Of a stretch of DNA of 64,000 nucleotides, positions 8,770 to 17,479 are shown one piece after another (the first letter of the stretch is position 1; the number at the start of each line of letters is the position of its first letter). Position numbers and translations under genes: made by a program. The DNA is from Streptomyces griseoviridis (GTDB taxonomy: Bacteria > Actinomycetota > Actinomycetes > Streptomycetales > Streptomycetaceae), in contig NZ_CP029078.1 in NCBI RefSeq assembly GCF_005222485.1, positions 7,007,501 to 7,071,500 on the forward strand. The letters run 5' to 3'. Under the pieces are notes generated by a model, which was not told the origin of the DNA, searched no databases, and saw nothing but the letters and a program-made list of their open reading frames with translations.

Positions 8770-10437
8770 TCAGCTCATGCGCAGCGCGAGGAAGAAATCG
8801 AGCTTGTCCTCAAGGCGCGACAGGTCACGGCCCGTCAACTGCTCGATTCGCCCGACCCGGTAGCGCAGCGTGTTGACGTGGAGGTGGAGCCGGGCCGCGC
8901 AGCGGGTCCATGAGCCGTCGCAGTCGAGGAACGCCTCCAGGGTGGGGATCAGTTCGGCCCGGTGGCGGCGGTCGTACCCGCGGAGCGGGTCGAGGAGCCG
9001 GGCGGTGAAGGCGCGGCGCACGTCGTCGGGGACGAACGGGAGCAGCAGCACGTGCGAGGCCAGTTCCTGGTGGCCGGCCGCCGAGACCCGGCCGGGACGG
9101 GCCGCCGCCACCCGGCGGGCGTGCCTGGCCTCCTCCAGGGCGCCGCGCAGCCCCTCCGCCGAGTGCACGGCGGCGCTGACGCCCAGGGTCACCTGGCCGT
9201 CGTCGGCGAGGCCGGCGGCGAGCGGTTCCCGTACCGACGCCAGGAGCTGATCGGCGTGGATGCCGGACTCCGAGCCGTCGTGCTCGGCCGACACGGCGGG
9301 CAGCGGGACCAGGGCGACGGCCTCCTCGCCGGTGTGCGCGACGGCGATCCGGTCGGACGGTTCGGGGCCGGTGGCCAGTGGGTCGACGAGGATCTCCTCC
9401 AGGAGCGACTGGGCGGTCGGGCCCGGCTCGATCGCGTCGCCGTCGGTCCACTCGACCCTGGCCACCACCACCTGCCAGTGCGGGGCCGCCCCGAGGCCGG
9501 GGAGCAGGACGGGGGCCGCCACCCGCAGGCGGGCCGCGATCTCGGCCGGGGCCGCGCCCGCCTGGACGAGTTCGAGGACCTCCTGGGCGAGCCTGCGGCG
9601 GACCGTGCGGGCCGCGTCGCGCCGGTCCTGTTCCACCGCTATCAGCTGGGTGACGCCCTGGAGCAGGTCGAGGCGCTCGTCCGGCCAGTCGCCCGCGTCG
9701 GCCTCCACGGCCAGCAGCCAGTCCGACAGGACCGTCTCCCGCACGTCCCGCGACGCCCGCGGGGTGCGCCCGCCGCGGATCGGGAAGAGGGAGAAGTGCG
9801 CCTGGCCGACGGCGACCCGGTGCGGGCCGCGCCGTCCGGTGCGGGCCGCCGCCAGGTGCTCGGCCGCGAGCCGCGCGCACAGGTCGCCCGCGAGGGCCGC
9901 GCCCTTGGGGCCCGCTATCAGGCGGCCGGTCGGGGAGAGCACCCAGGCCCGCAGGTCCAGGTCGCTGCCCAGCAGGTCGAGCACCACGTCGGGGCCGCCG
10001 CCCGCGGGGCCCGACGTCATCATCCTGCGGTGCCGGTCCACCACGGCCGCCAGGTCGCCCGCGCGCTCGCCCGACACCTGGCGCACGACGTGTTCGGTGA
10101 TCGTCGCGAAGGCCACGGACTCGTGGACGGCGAAGAGGGGGAGCCGGTGGCGGGCGCAGGCCTCGACGAGGTCGTCGGGGACGGCGCCGAGCTCGGCCTC
10201 GCCGGCCGCGAGCGCGGACACCCCGGCCTGCACCAGGAGGTGGACGAAGGGGTCGGAGTCCGCCGCTCCGCCGCGCCAGGCCAGGCCCGTGAGGACCAGT
10301 TCGCCGCCGGACAGATAGCGGCTGGGGTCCCGTAGGTCGGTGGTCATCACGCCGCGTACCGTGCGGTCCAGCTCGTCCTCGCCGCCGAGCAGCCGCAGGC
10401 CCAGCGCGTCGGTGTCCAGCAGTGCGCGCAGCCGCAT
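8770..10437 (-). CDS. PucR-family purine-catabolism regulator
   Basis: 555 aa. It starts with a PucR N-terminal domain (about 1-120: TDALGLRLLGGEDELDRTV...SGGELVLTG) and ends with a PucR/CdaR-type HTH (FLDCDGSWTRCAARLHLHVNTLRYR, then LTGRDLSRLEDKLDFFLAL). A GGDEF-like central region lies between. It is transcribed divergently from the xanthine dehydrogenase genes, the classic position for a purine-responsive controller. The chosen ATG is typical for the family start (MRLRALL); an in-frame GTG at 10560 would add 41 residues of unlikely sequence. Activation versus repression cannot be told from sequence. Confidence 0.85.
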   Translation of the reverse strand: MRLRALLDTDALGLRLLGGEDELDRTVRGVMTTDLRDPSRYLSGGELVLTGLAWRGGAADSDPFVHLLVQAGVSALAAGEAELGAVPDDLVEACARHRLPLFAVHESVAFATITEHVVRQVSGERAGDLAAVVDRHRRMMTSGPAGGGPDVVLDLLGSDLDLRAWVLSPTGRLIAGPKGAALAGDLCARLAAEHLAAARTGRRGPHRVAVGQAHFSLFPIRGGRTPRASRDVRETVLSDWLLAVEADAGDWPDERLDLLQGVTQLIAVEQDRRDAARTVRRRLAQEVLELVQAGAAPAEIAARLRVAAPVLLPGLGAAPHWQVVVARVEWTDGDAIEPGPTAQSLLEEILVDPLATGPEPSDRIAVAHTGEEAVALVPLPAVSAEHDGSESGIHADQLLASVREPLAAGLADDGQVTLGVSAAVHSAEGLRGALEEARHARRVAAARPGRVSAAGHQELASHVLLLPFVPDDVRRAFTARLLDPLRGYDRRHRAELIPTLEAFLDCDGSWTRCAARLHLHVNTLRYRVGRIEQLTGRDLSRLEDKLDFFLALRMS

Positions 10438-10779
10438 TCTCGTCGCCGCCGTTCTTGTCTCGAAACTTACGATGGGTGGGGGGCGCCCGTCGCGGCGGGG
10501 CCCGGTGGGGGCGGGCTTGAACCGTTCGCCCGACTGACCGGGTGTTTCCTGTGTTTCCACAGGAGAACCAGGACGTTACTGAGGGCCTCCGTTCATATGA
10601 ATCTACAAGATGCCCGGCCTGGCCAGCCAACTCCTTCATGGTTTCGGTGACTGACCCCGCTGGAGTACGCCGCTGTGTACTGAGCCCACTCCACGTAAAC
10701 AGCTCATGAACGAGCCGGGCCCGCCGCACCCGATCTGGCTCGATCCGAACGATCACGCGACGACGACAGAGAGCCGGTC
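10438..10779. promoter_or_regulatory. Divergent pucR-like/xdh control region
   Basis: This 342-base gap holds three candidate regulator sites: the palindrome TTCATATGAA (10592-10601), the inverted repeat AGTAC-N8-GTACT (10664-10681), and a direct repeat of TGTTTCC near 10543-10557. Both promoters must lie here. Assigning any of these sites to the PucR-type protein is inference. Confidence 0.45.
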
Positions 10780-11670
10780 ATGGACTTCCTTCGCCCCGCC
10801 AGCTGGGAGGAGGCGCTCGCCGCGAAGGCCGAGCACCCCGCCGCTGTGCCGATTGCGGGTGGCACCGATGTGATGGTCGAGATCAACTTCGACCACCGTC
10901 GGCCCGAGTACCTCCTCGACCTCACCCGCATCGGTGATCTCTACGAATGGCAGGACGCCGGCGACAGCGTACGGCTCGGGGCCTCCGTGCCCTACACCCG
11001 GATCATGGAGCGGCTCCGCACCGAGCTGCCCGGCCTGGCCCTCGCCTCGCACACCGTGGCCTCCCCGCAGATCCGCAACCGCGGCGGCGTCGGCGGCAAC
11101 CTCGGCACCGCCTCCCCGGCCGGTGACGCCCACCCCGCCCTGCTCGCCGCGGGCGCCCAGGTCGAGGCCGAGTCGGTGCGCGGCTCCCGGCTCATCCCCA
11201 TCGACGACTTCTACACCGGCGTCAAGCGCAACGCCCTCGCCCCCGACGAACTCATCCGCGCCGTGCACGTCACGAAGGCCGAAGGACCCCAGCAGTACGC
11301 CAAGGTCGGCACCCGCAACGCCATGGTCATCGCCGTCTGCGCCTTCGGCCTCGCCCTGCATCCGCGCACCCGCACCGTCCGCACCGGCATCGGCTCCGCC
11401 GCGCCCACCCCGGTGCGCGCCCGCACCGCCGAGGAGTTCCTGAACGCCGCGCTCGACGAGGGCCGCTTCTGGGACAACGGCAAGGTCATCACCCCCTCGG
11501 TCGTCAAGCAGTTCGCCGACCTGTGCGCCGGCGCCTGCAACCCGATCGACGACGTCCGCGGCACCGCGAGCTACCGGCGGCACGCCGTCGGTGTGCTGGC
11601 CCGCAGGACACTCACCTGGACCTGGGAGTCGTACCGCGGCTCCCGGCGCCTCACGGAGGGAGCCGCGTAA
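10780..11670 (+). CDS. Xanthine dehydrogenase, FAD-binding subunit
   Basis: 296 aa, the usual length for the medium subunit. FAD-binding motifs are visible: PIAGGTDVMVEIN (about 26-38) and RNRGGVGGNLGTASPAGD (about 105-122). The CO-dehydrogenase-flavoprotein C-terminal domain follows. This cytoplasmic subunit passes electrons from the iron-sulfur subunit to NAD+. Its stop overlaps the next start (TAATG), so the three subunits are translationally coupled in the order FAD, 2Fe-2S, Mo. It opens the purine-degradation operon. Confidence 0.93.
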   Translation: MDFLRPASWEEALAAKAEHPAAVPIAGGTDVMVEINFDHRRPEYLLDLTRIGDLYEWQDAGDSVRLGASVPYTRIMERLRTELPGLALASHTVASPQIRNRGGVGGNLGTASPAGDAHPALLAAGAQVEAESVRGSRLIPIDDFYTGVKRNALAPDELIRAVHVTKAEGPQQYAKVGTRNAMVIAVCAFGLALHPRTRTVRTGIGSAAPTPVRARTAEEFLNAALDEGRFWDNGKVITPSVVKQFADLCAGACNPIDDVRGTASYRRHAVGVLARRTLTWTWESYRGSRRLTEGAA

Positions 11671-12239
11671 TGCGCGTCAACTTCACCGTCAACGGACGTC
11701 CGCAGGAGGCCGACGACGTCTGGGAGGGCGAGTCCCTCCTGTACGTGCTGCGCGAGCGGCTCGGCCTCCCCGGCTCCAAGAACGCCTGCGAACAGGGCGA
11801 GTGCGGCTCCTGCACGGTCCGCCTCGACGACGTCCCGGTCTGCTCCTGCCTGGTCGCCGCCGGGCAGGCCGAGGGCCGCGACGTGGTCACCGTCGAAGGA
11901 CTCGCCGACCACGCCCGCAGGCGCTCCTGCGGCGACGCCCCGGGGACCTCGCTGGACGCGGCCCGCGGCTGGCAGCCCAAGGGCACCGGCCCTGCCACCG
12001 GCGACGACCCCGAACTCGCCCCCGTCCAGCAGGCGTTCATCGACGCGGGCGCCGTCCAGTGCGGCTTCTGCACCCCCGGCCTGCTGGTCGCGGCCGACGA
12101 ACTCCTCGAACACCACCCGAACCCGAGCGACGCCGACATCCGCGAGGCGCTGTCCGGCAACCTGTGCCGCTGCACCGGCTACGAGAAGATCATGGACGCC
12201 GTGCGGCTGGCCGCCGCCCGACAGGGAGAGGGGGCCTGA
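11670..12239 (+). CDS. Xanthine dehydrogenase, [2Fe-2S] subunit
   Basis: 189 aa. The first plant-ferredoxin-type cluster uses CEQGECGSC plus a downstream Cys in VPVCSC; the second uses CGFC and CRC (QCGFCTPG, LCRCTGYEK). Both are complete. It relays electrons from the molybdenum centre to FAD. A linker of about 30 residues between the two domains (GTSLDAARGWQPKGTG) is longer than in most homologues. It overlaps the FAD-subunit stop by one base and lies 2 bases before the Mo subunit. Confidence 0.93.
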   Translation: MRVNFTVNGRPQEADDVWEGESLLYVLRERLGLPGSKNACEQGECGSCTVRLDDVPVCSCLVAAGQAEGRDVVTVEGLADHARRRSCGDAPGTSLDAARGWQPKGTGPATGDDPELAPVQQAFIDAGAVQCGFCTPGLLVAADELLEHHPNPSDADIREALSGNLCRCTGYEKIMDAVRLAAARQGEGA

Positions 12240-12241
12240 CC

Positions 12242-14629
12242 ATGTCCGCCACCAGCGGCGCCCCGACCGGGATCACCCAGGGATCGGGGACGAAGGGCGG
12301 CATCGGCGAGTCCACGCTGCGGCCCGACGGCATCCTCAAGGTCACCGGCGAGTTCGCCTACGCGTCCGACATGTGGCACGAGGACATGCTCTGGGGGCAG
12401 ATCCTGCGCTCCACCGTCGCCCACGCCGAGATCGTCTCCATCGACACCGCCGAGGCCCTCGCCACCCCGGGCGTGCACGCCGTCATGACCTACGACGACC
12501 TGCCGACCGACGTGCGCACCTACGGCCTGGAGATCCAGGACACCCCCGTCCTCGCCCACGGCAAGGTCCGCCACCACGGCGAACCCGTCGCCATCGTCGC
12601 CGCCGACCATCCGGAGACCGCCCGCCGCGCCGCCGCCAAGATCAAGGTCGAGTACCGCGACCTGCCCGTCATCACCGACGAGGCGTCCGCGACCGCCCCC
12701 GACGCGGTCCTCGTCCACGAGGGCCGCGACGACCACCACATCGGGCACGTCCCGCACCCCAACATCGTCCACCGGCAGCCCATCGTGCGCGGCGACGCCG
12801 CCGCGGCCGCCGCGCGGGCCGACGTCGTCGTCCGCGGCGAGTACCACTTCGGCATGCAGGACCAGGCGTTCCTCGGCCCCGAGTCGGGGCTCGCCGTGCC
12901 GGAGGAGGACGGCGGCGTCCACCTCTACATCGCCACCCAGTGGCTCCACTCGGACCTGCGGCAGATGGCCCCCGTCCTCGGACTGCCCGAGGACAAGGTG
13001 CGGATGACCCTCTCCGGGGTCGGCGGCGCCTTCGGCGGGCGCGAGGACCTGTCGATGCAGATCCACGCCTGCCTGCTGGCCCTGCGCACCGGCAAGCCCG
13101 TCAAGATCGTCTACAACCGGTTCGAGTCGTTCTTCGGACACGTCCACCGCCACCCCGCGCGCCTCTTCTATGAGCACGGCGCCACCAAGGACGGCAAGCT
13201 CACCCACCTCGTCTGCCGGATCGTCCTGGACGGCGGCGCCTACGCCTCCGCCTCCCCGGCCGTCGTCGGCAACGCCTCCTCGCTCGCCGTCGGCCCGTAC
13301 GTCGTCGACGACGTCGACATCGAGGCCGTCGCCCTCTACACCAACAACCCGCCCTGCGGCGCGATGCGCGGCTTCGGCGCGGTCCAGGCGTGCTTCGCCT
13401 ACGAGGCGCAGATGGACAAGCTCGCCCACCGGCTCGGCATGGACCCGGTGCGGTTCCGGCAGCTCAACGCCATGGAACAGGGCGCCGTCATGCCGACCGG
13501 GCAGATCGTCGACTCGCCCGCGCCGGTCGCCGAACTGCTGCGCCGGGTCGCCGCGATGCCGCTGCCGCCCGAGCGCCAGTGGGAGAGCAGCGAGGGCGTC
13601 GACGTACGGCAGCTGCCCGGCGGCCTCTCCAACACCACGCACGGCGAGGGCGTCGTGCGGGGCGTCGGCTACGCGGTCGGCATCAAGAACGTCGGGTTCT
13701 CCGAAGGCTTCGACGACTACTCCACCGCCAGGGTCCGCCTCGAGGTGGTCGCGGGGCAGGCCGTCGCCACCGTGCACACCGCGATGGCCGAGGTCGGCCA
13801 GGGCGGGGTCACCGTGCACGCCCAGATCGCCCGCACCGAGCTGGGCGTCACCCAGGTCACCATCAACCCGGCCGACACCCAGGTCGGCAGCGCCGGTTCG
13901 ACCTCCGCGTCCCGGCAGACGTACGTGACGGGCGGCGCCGTCAAGAACAGCTGCGAGCTGGTGCGGGAACGGGTCCTGGAGATCGGGCGCCGCAGGTTCG
14001 GCACCTACCACCCGGCCTGGGCCACCGCCGAACTCCTGCTGGAGGGCGGCAAGGTCGTCACCGACGGCGGCGAGGTCCTCTGCGATCTCGTCGACCTGCT
14101 CGCCGACGACGTCGTCGAGGTCGAGGCCGAGTGGCGGCACCGGCCGACCCAGCCCTTCGACCCGCACACCGGGCAGGGCGACGGGCACGTCCAGTACTCG
14201 TTCGCCGCGCACCGCGCCGTCGTCGAGGTCGACACCGAACTCGGCCTGGTCAAGGTGATCGAGCTGGCCTGCGCCCAGGACGTCGGCAAGGCGCTCAACC
14301 CGCTCTCGGTGATCGGCCAGATCCAGGGCGGCACCACCCAGGGCCTCGGTATCGCGGTGATGGAGGAGATCGTCGTCGATCCGCGGACCGCCAAGGTCAG
14401 GAACCCGTCGTTCACGGACTACCTGATCCCCACCATCCTCGACACGCCCACCATTCCGGTGGACCTGCTCGAACTCGCCGACGACCACGCCCCCTACGGG
14501 CTGCGCGGCATCGGTGAGGCCCCGACCCTGTCGTCCACCCCGGCCGTCCTCGCGGCGATCAGGGAGGCGACGGGACTTGAGCTGAACCGCGCGCCGGTCC
14601 GTCCTGAGCATCTGACCGGCACAACGTGA
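12242..14629 (+). CDS. Xanthine dehydrogenase, molybdopterin-binding subunit
   Basis: 795 aa. The hammerhead domain (about 20-140) is followed by the molybdopterin-binding domain with GVGGAFGGRED, CGAMRGFGAVQ, EVGQGG and the active-site Glu in GIGEAP near the C-terminus. It hydroxylates hypoxanthine/xanthine toward urate. The surrounding permease, XdhC factor and PucR-type regulator support purine rather than aldehyde or CO oxidation; no CO-specific active-site signature is seen. Confidence 0.92.
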   Translation: MSATSGAPTGITQGSGTKGGIGESTLRPDGILKVTGEFAYASDMWHEDMLWGQILRSTVAHAEIVSIDTAEALATPGVHAVMTYDDLPTDVRTYGLEIQDTPVLAHGKVRHHGEPVAIVAADHPETARRAAAKIKVEYRDLPVITDEASATAPDAVLVHEGRDDHHIGHVPHPNIVHRQPIVRGDAAAAAARADVVVRGEYHFGMQDQAFLGPESGLAVPEEDGGVHLYIATQWLHSDLRQMAPVLGLPEDKVRMTLSGVGGAFGGREDLSMQIHACLLALRTGKPVKIVYNRFESFFGHVHRHPARLFYEHGATKDGKLTHLVCRIVLDGGAYASASPAVVGNASSLAVGPYVVDDVDIEAVALYTNNPPCGAMRGFGAVQACFAYEAQMDKLAHRLGMDPVRFRQLNAMEQGAVMPTGQIVDSPAPVAELLRRVAAMPLPPERQWESSEGVDVRQLPGGLSNTTHGEGVVRGVGYAVGIKNVGFSEGFDDYSTARVRLEVVAGQAVATVHTAMAEVGQGGVTVHAQIARTELGVTQVTINPADTQVGSAGSTSASRQTYVTGGAVKNSCELVRERVLEIGRRRFGTYHPAWATAELLLEGGKVVTDGGEVLCDLVDLLADDVVEVEAEWRHRPTQPFDPHTGQGDGHVQYSFAAHRAVVEVDTELGLVKVIELACAQDVGKALNPLSVIGQIQGGTTQGLGIAVMEEIVVDPRTAKVRNPSFTDYLIPTILDTPTIPVDLLELADDHAPYGLRGIGEAPTLSSTPAVLAAIREATGLELNRAPVRPEHLTGTT

Positions 14630-14635
14630 CAGACC

Positions 14636-14666
14636 CTCCGGGCGGCGCGCACCGCGCCGTCCGGAG
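14636..14666 (+). terminator. Hairpin after the xanthine dehydrogenase genes
   Basis: A 14-bp stem with one mismatch (14636-14649 with 14653-14666) closes on a 3-base loop directly after the Mo-subunit stop. It may attenuate rather than end transcription, since the permease follows in the same direction. Confidence 0.6.
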
Positions 14667-14782
14667 CGCACGGAGATCGTTCGTCTCGGGCCGTCCCCCG
14701 GGTCGTGCGGCCGAAGCACCTTCCCAAATCCCGCCGCCGTACCCGGCGCGGGAGTCCCTTTGAACCTTGGGAGCAGGCCCAC

Positions 14783-16240
14783 ATGACCCAGCAGTCCATC
14801 GAGCCGGAGGCCACCGCGCAGGACGCGGGCGCGGGCAGCCGCGTCCCGGCCGGCCGGTCCTGGCTCGACCGGTACTTCCACATCAGCCGGCGGGGCTCCA
14901 CGGTCGCGCGCGAGGTGCGCGGCGGAGTCACCACCTTCATGGCGATGGCGTACATCCTCCTGCTCAACCCCTTGATCCTGTCGGGCAAGGACGTGGCGGG
15001 CGACACCCTCGGCCGGCAGGCGCTGATCACCGCGACCGCGTTCGCGGCGGCCCTCACCACGCTCCTGATGGGGTTCGTCGGCAAGGTGCCGCTCGCCCTG
15101 GCCGCCGGGCTCTCCGTCTCCGGCGTGATCTCCTCGCAGGTCGCCCCCGAGATGACCTGGCCGCAGGCGATGGGGATGTGCGTCGTGTACGGCGTCGTCA
15201 TCATGCTGCTGGTCGTCACCGGGCTCCGCGAGATGATCATGAACGCGATTCCCCTGGCGCTCAAACACGGCATCACCATGGGCATCGGCATGTTCATCGC
15301 CCTCATCGGCTTCTACAAGTCCGGTTTCGTGCACCAGGGCAAGGCCACCCCGGTCACCCTCGGCCCCGCGGGCGAGCTGGCCGGATGGCCGGTGCTGCTG
15401 TTCGCCGGGACGCTGCTGCTGATCTTCATGCTCCAGGCGCGGAACGTCCCCGGCGCCATCCTGATCGGCATCGTCGGCGGCACCGTCGTCGCGGCGATCC
15501 TCAACGCGGCCGGAGCCGTCGCCCCGGGGCAGTGGGCAGCGGGACCCCCCGAACTGCGCGGCGGCGCGGTCTCCATGCCCGACTTCTCGCTCTTCGGGCA
15601 GGTCGAGTTCGGCGGCTGGGGGCAGGTCGGCGTGATGACCGTCGGGCTGATCGTCTTCACCCTGGTGCTCGCCGGGTTCTTCGACGCGATGGCCACCATC
15701 ATCGGCGTCGGCACCGAAGCGGGACTCGCCGACGCCAAGGGCCGGATGCCGGGCCTCTCCAAGGCCCTGTTCATCGACGGCGCGGGCGGCGTGATCGGCG
15801 GCGTCGCGGGTGGCTCGGGGCAGACCGTGTTCGTCGAGTCGGCGACCGGCGTCGGCGAGGGCGCCCGCACCGGGCTCGCCTCCGCGGTCACCGGGGTGTT
15901 CTTCGCGGCCTGCCTGTTCTTCACCCCGCTCACCGCGATCGTCCCGCAGGAGGTCGCCTCCGCCGCGCTCGTCGTCATCGGCGCCATGATGCTGATGAAC
16001 GCCCGGCACGTGGACTGGGCCGACCGGGCCACCGCCATCCCGGTCTTCCTCACCGTCGTCCTGATGCCCTTCACGTACACCATCACCACCGGTGTCGCCG
16101 CGGGCGTCATCTCCTACACCGCCATCAAGACCGCCCAGGGCAGGGCCAGGGAGATCGGCGCCTTCATGTGGGGGCTGACGGCGATCTTCCTCGTCTACTT
16201 CGCCCTCCACCCCATCGAGAGCTGGCTCGGCGTCCACTAG
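14783..16240 (+). CDS. NCS2-family purine permease
   Basis: 485 aa. The ATG is preceded by GGGAG. About 12 hydrophobic segments are visible, with the family signatures MAYILLLNPLIL in helix 1, the GxxxAxxIIGVGTEAG segment (ATIIGVGTEAGLADAKG) and SGQTVFVESATGVGEGARTG. This pattern fits the AzgA/PbuG-like branch that imports adenine, guanine or hypoxanthine by proton symport. It follows the xanthine dehydrogenase genes and precedes xdhC, so it most likely brings in the purine to be degraded. Confidence 0.9.
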   Translation: MTQQSIEPEATAQDAGAGSRVPAGRSWLDRYFHISRRGSTVAREVRGGVTTFMAMAYILLLNPLILSGKDVAGDTLGRQALITATAFAAALTTLLMGFVGKVPLALAAGLSVSGVISSQVAPEMTWPQAMGMCVVYGVVIMLLVVTGLREMIMNAIPLALKHGITMGIGMFIALIGFYKSGFVHQGKATPVTLGPAGELAGWPVLLFAGTLLLIFMLQARNVPGAILIGIVGGTVVAAILNAAGAVAPGQWAAGPPELRGGAVSMPDFSLFGQVEFGGWGQVGVMTVGLIVFTLVLAGFFDAMATIIGVGTEAGLADAKGRMPGLSKALFIDGAGGVIGGVAGGSGQTVFVESATGVGEGARTGLASAVTGVFFAACLFFTPLTAIVPQEVASAALVVIGAMMLMNARHVDWADRATAIPVFLTVVLMPFTYTITTGVAAGVISYTAIKTAQGRAREIGAFMWGLTAIFLVYFALHPIESWLGVH

Positions 16241-16297
16241 AGCCGCCTGCCCACCCCTCCGACGCCCTTCGCGCAGACCCCCCAAGGAGACCGAGAC

Positions 16298-17449
16298 ATG
16301 CTGGACATCGCCGAGGACCTCAACCGGTGGGTCGAGCAGGGACGCGACTTCGCCGTGGCCACCGTGGTCGCCGTCGGCGGCAGCGCGCCCCGCAGACCCG
16401 GCGCCGCCCTCGCGGTGGACGCCGACGGCACGGCGATCGGCTCGGTCTCCGGGGGCTGCGTGGAGGGCGCCGTGTACGAGCTGTGCCGGCAGGCGCTCGC
16501 GGACGGCGAGAGCGTCCTCGAACGCTTCGGCTACAGCGACGAGGACGCCTTCGCCGTCGGCCTGACCTGCGGCGGCGTCATCGACATCCTCGTCACCCCG
16601 GTCCGGGCGGCCGACGCCGTCAGGCCGGTGCTCGCGGACGCCGTCGCCGCCGCCGCGGCCGGCCGGACGGCGGCCCTGGCGCGGATCGTCTCGGGCCCCG
16701 CCGACCTGCTCGGCCGCGCCCTGCTCGTCCGGCCCGACGGCACCCACGACGGCGGCTTCGGCGGCCACCCCGAACTCGACCGCACGGTCGCCGCCGAGGC
16801 CGCCGCGTTCCTGGACGCCGGCCGCACCGGCACCCTGGAGATCGGCGCCCGCGGCTCCCGCTGCGGGGCGCCGCTCACCGTCCTGGTCGAGTCGTCGCTG
16901 CCGGCCCCCCGGATGATCGTCTTCGGCGCCATAGACTTCGCGTCCGCGCTGGTCAGCGCGGGCAGGTTCGTCGGCTACCGGGTCACCGTCTGCGACGCCA
17001 GGCCCGTCTTCGCCACCCCGGCCCGCTTCCCCGACGCCGACGAGATCGTCGTCGAGTGGCCCCACCAGTACCTGGCGCGCACCGACGTCGACGCGCGCAC
17101 CGTGCTCTGCGTGCTCACCCACGACGCCAAGTTCGACGTCCCGCTGCTGAAACTCGCCCTGCGGCTGCCCGTCGCCTACATCGGCGCCATGGGCTCCCGC
17201 CGCACCCACCTCGACCGCAACGAGCGGCTGCGCCAGGTCGGCGTGACCGAACTCGAACTGGCCCGGCTGCGCTCGCCCATCGGCCTCGACCTCGGTGCCC
17301 GCACCCCCGAGGAGACGGCCCTGTCGATCGCCGCGGAGATCGTCGCCGCCCGGCGCGGCGGCAGCGGCGTCCCGCTCACCGGCGCCCACACCCCCATCCA
17401 CCACGACCCGGCGTCCCTGCCGCCGCGCGGCATCGGATCGGTCGCCTGA
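16298..17449 (+). CDS. xdhC: XdhC-type molybdenum cofactor maturation factor
   Basis: 383 aa. The N-terminal XdhC/CoxI domain (VATVVAVGGSAPRRPGA...GSVSGGCVEGAVYE) is followed by a Rossmann-type domain (MIVFGAIDFASALVSAGRF and YIGAMGSRRTHLDRN). XdhC proteins bind molybdopterin, insert it into the dehydrogenase and promote sulfuration of the Mo centre. It is the last gene of the purine operon. A 23-bp tandem duplication begins inside its last codons and continues beyond the stop. Confidence 0.9.
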   Translation: MLDIAEDLNRWVEQGRDFAVATVVAVGGSAPRRPGAALAVDADGTAIGSVSGGCVEGAVYELCRQALADGESVLERFGYSDEDAFAVGLTCGGVIDILVTPVRAADAVRPVLADAVAAAAAGRTAALARIVSGPADLLGRALLVRPDGTHDGGFGGHPELDRTVAAEAAAFLDAGRTGTLEIGARGSRCGAPLTVLVESSLPAPRMIVFGAIDFASALVSAGRFVGYRVTVCDARPVFATPARFPDADEIVVEWPHQYLARTDVDARTVLCVLTHDAKFDVPLLKLALRLPVAYIGAMGSRRTHLDRNERLRQVGVTELELARLRSPIGLDLGARTPEETALSIAAEIVAARRGGSGVPLTGAHTPIHHDPASLPPRGIGSVA

Positions 17450-17479
17450 GCGTCAACGGATCGGTCGCCTGAGCGTCAA
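17434..17479. repeat. Two tandem copies of a 23-bp unit across convergent stop codons
   Basis: Copies at 17434-17456 and 17457-17479 are identical (unit begins CGGATCGGTCGCC). The first carries the xdhC stop; the second supplies the stop of the opposing kinase gene. The duplication is exact and therefore probably recent. Confidence 0.9.

Noticed and set aside
12179..17404. 1741-aa open frame on the minus strand
   Set aside because: It is antisense to the xanthine dehydrogenase, permease and xdhC genes; long empty frames are normal opposite high-GC genes and the translation is Gly/Asp/Arg/Val low-complexity.
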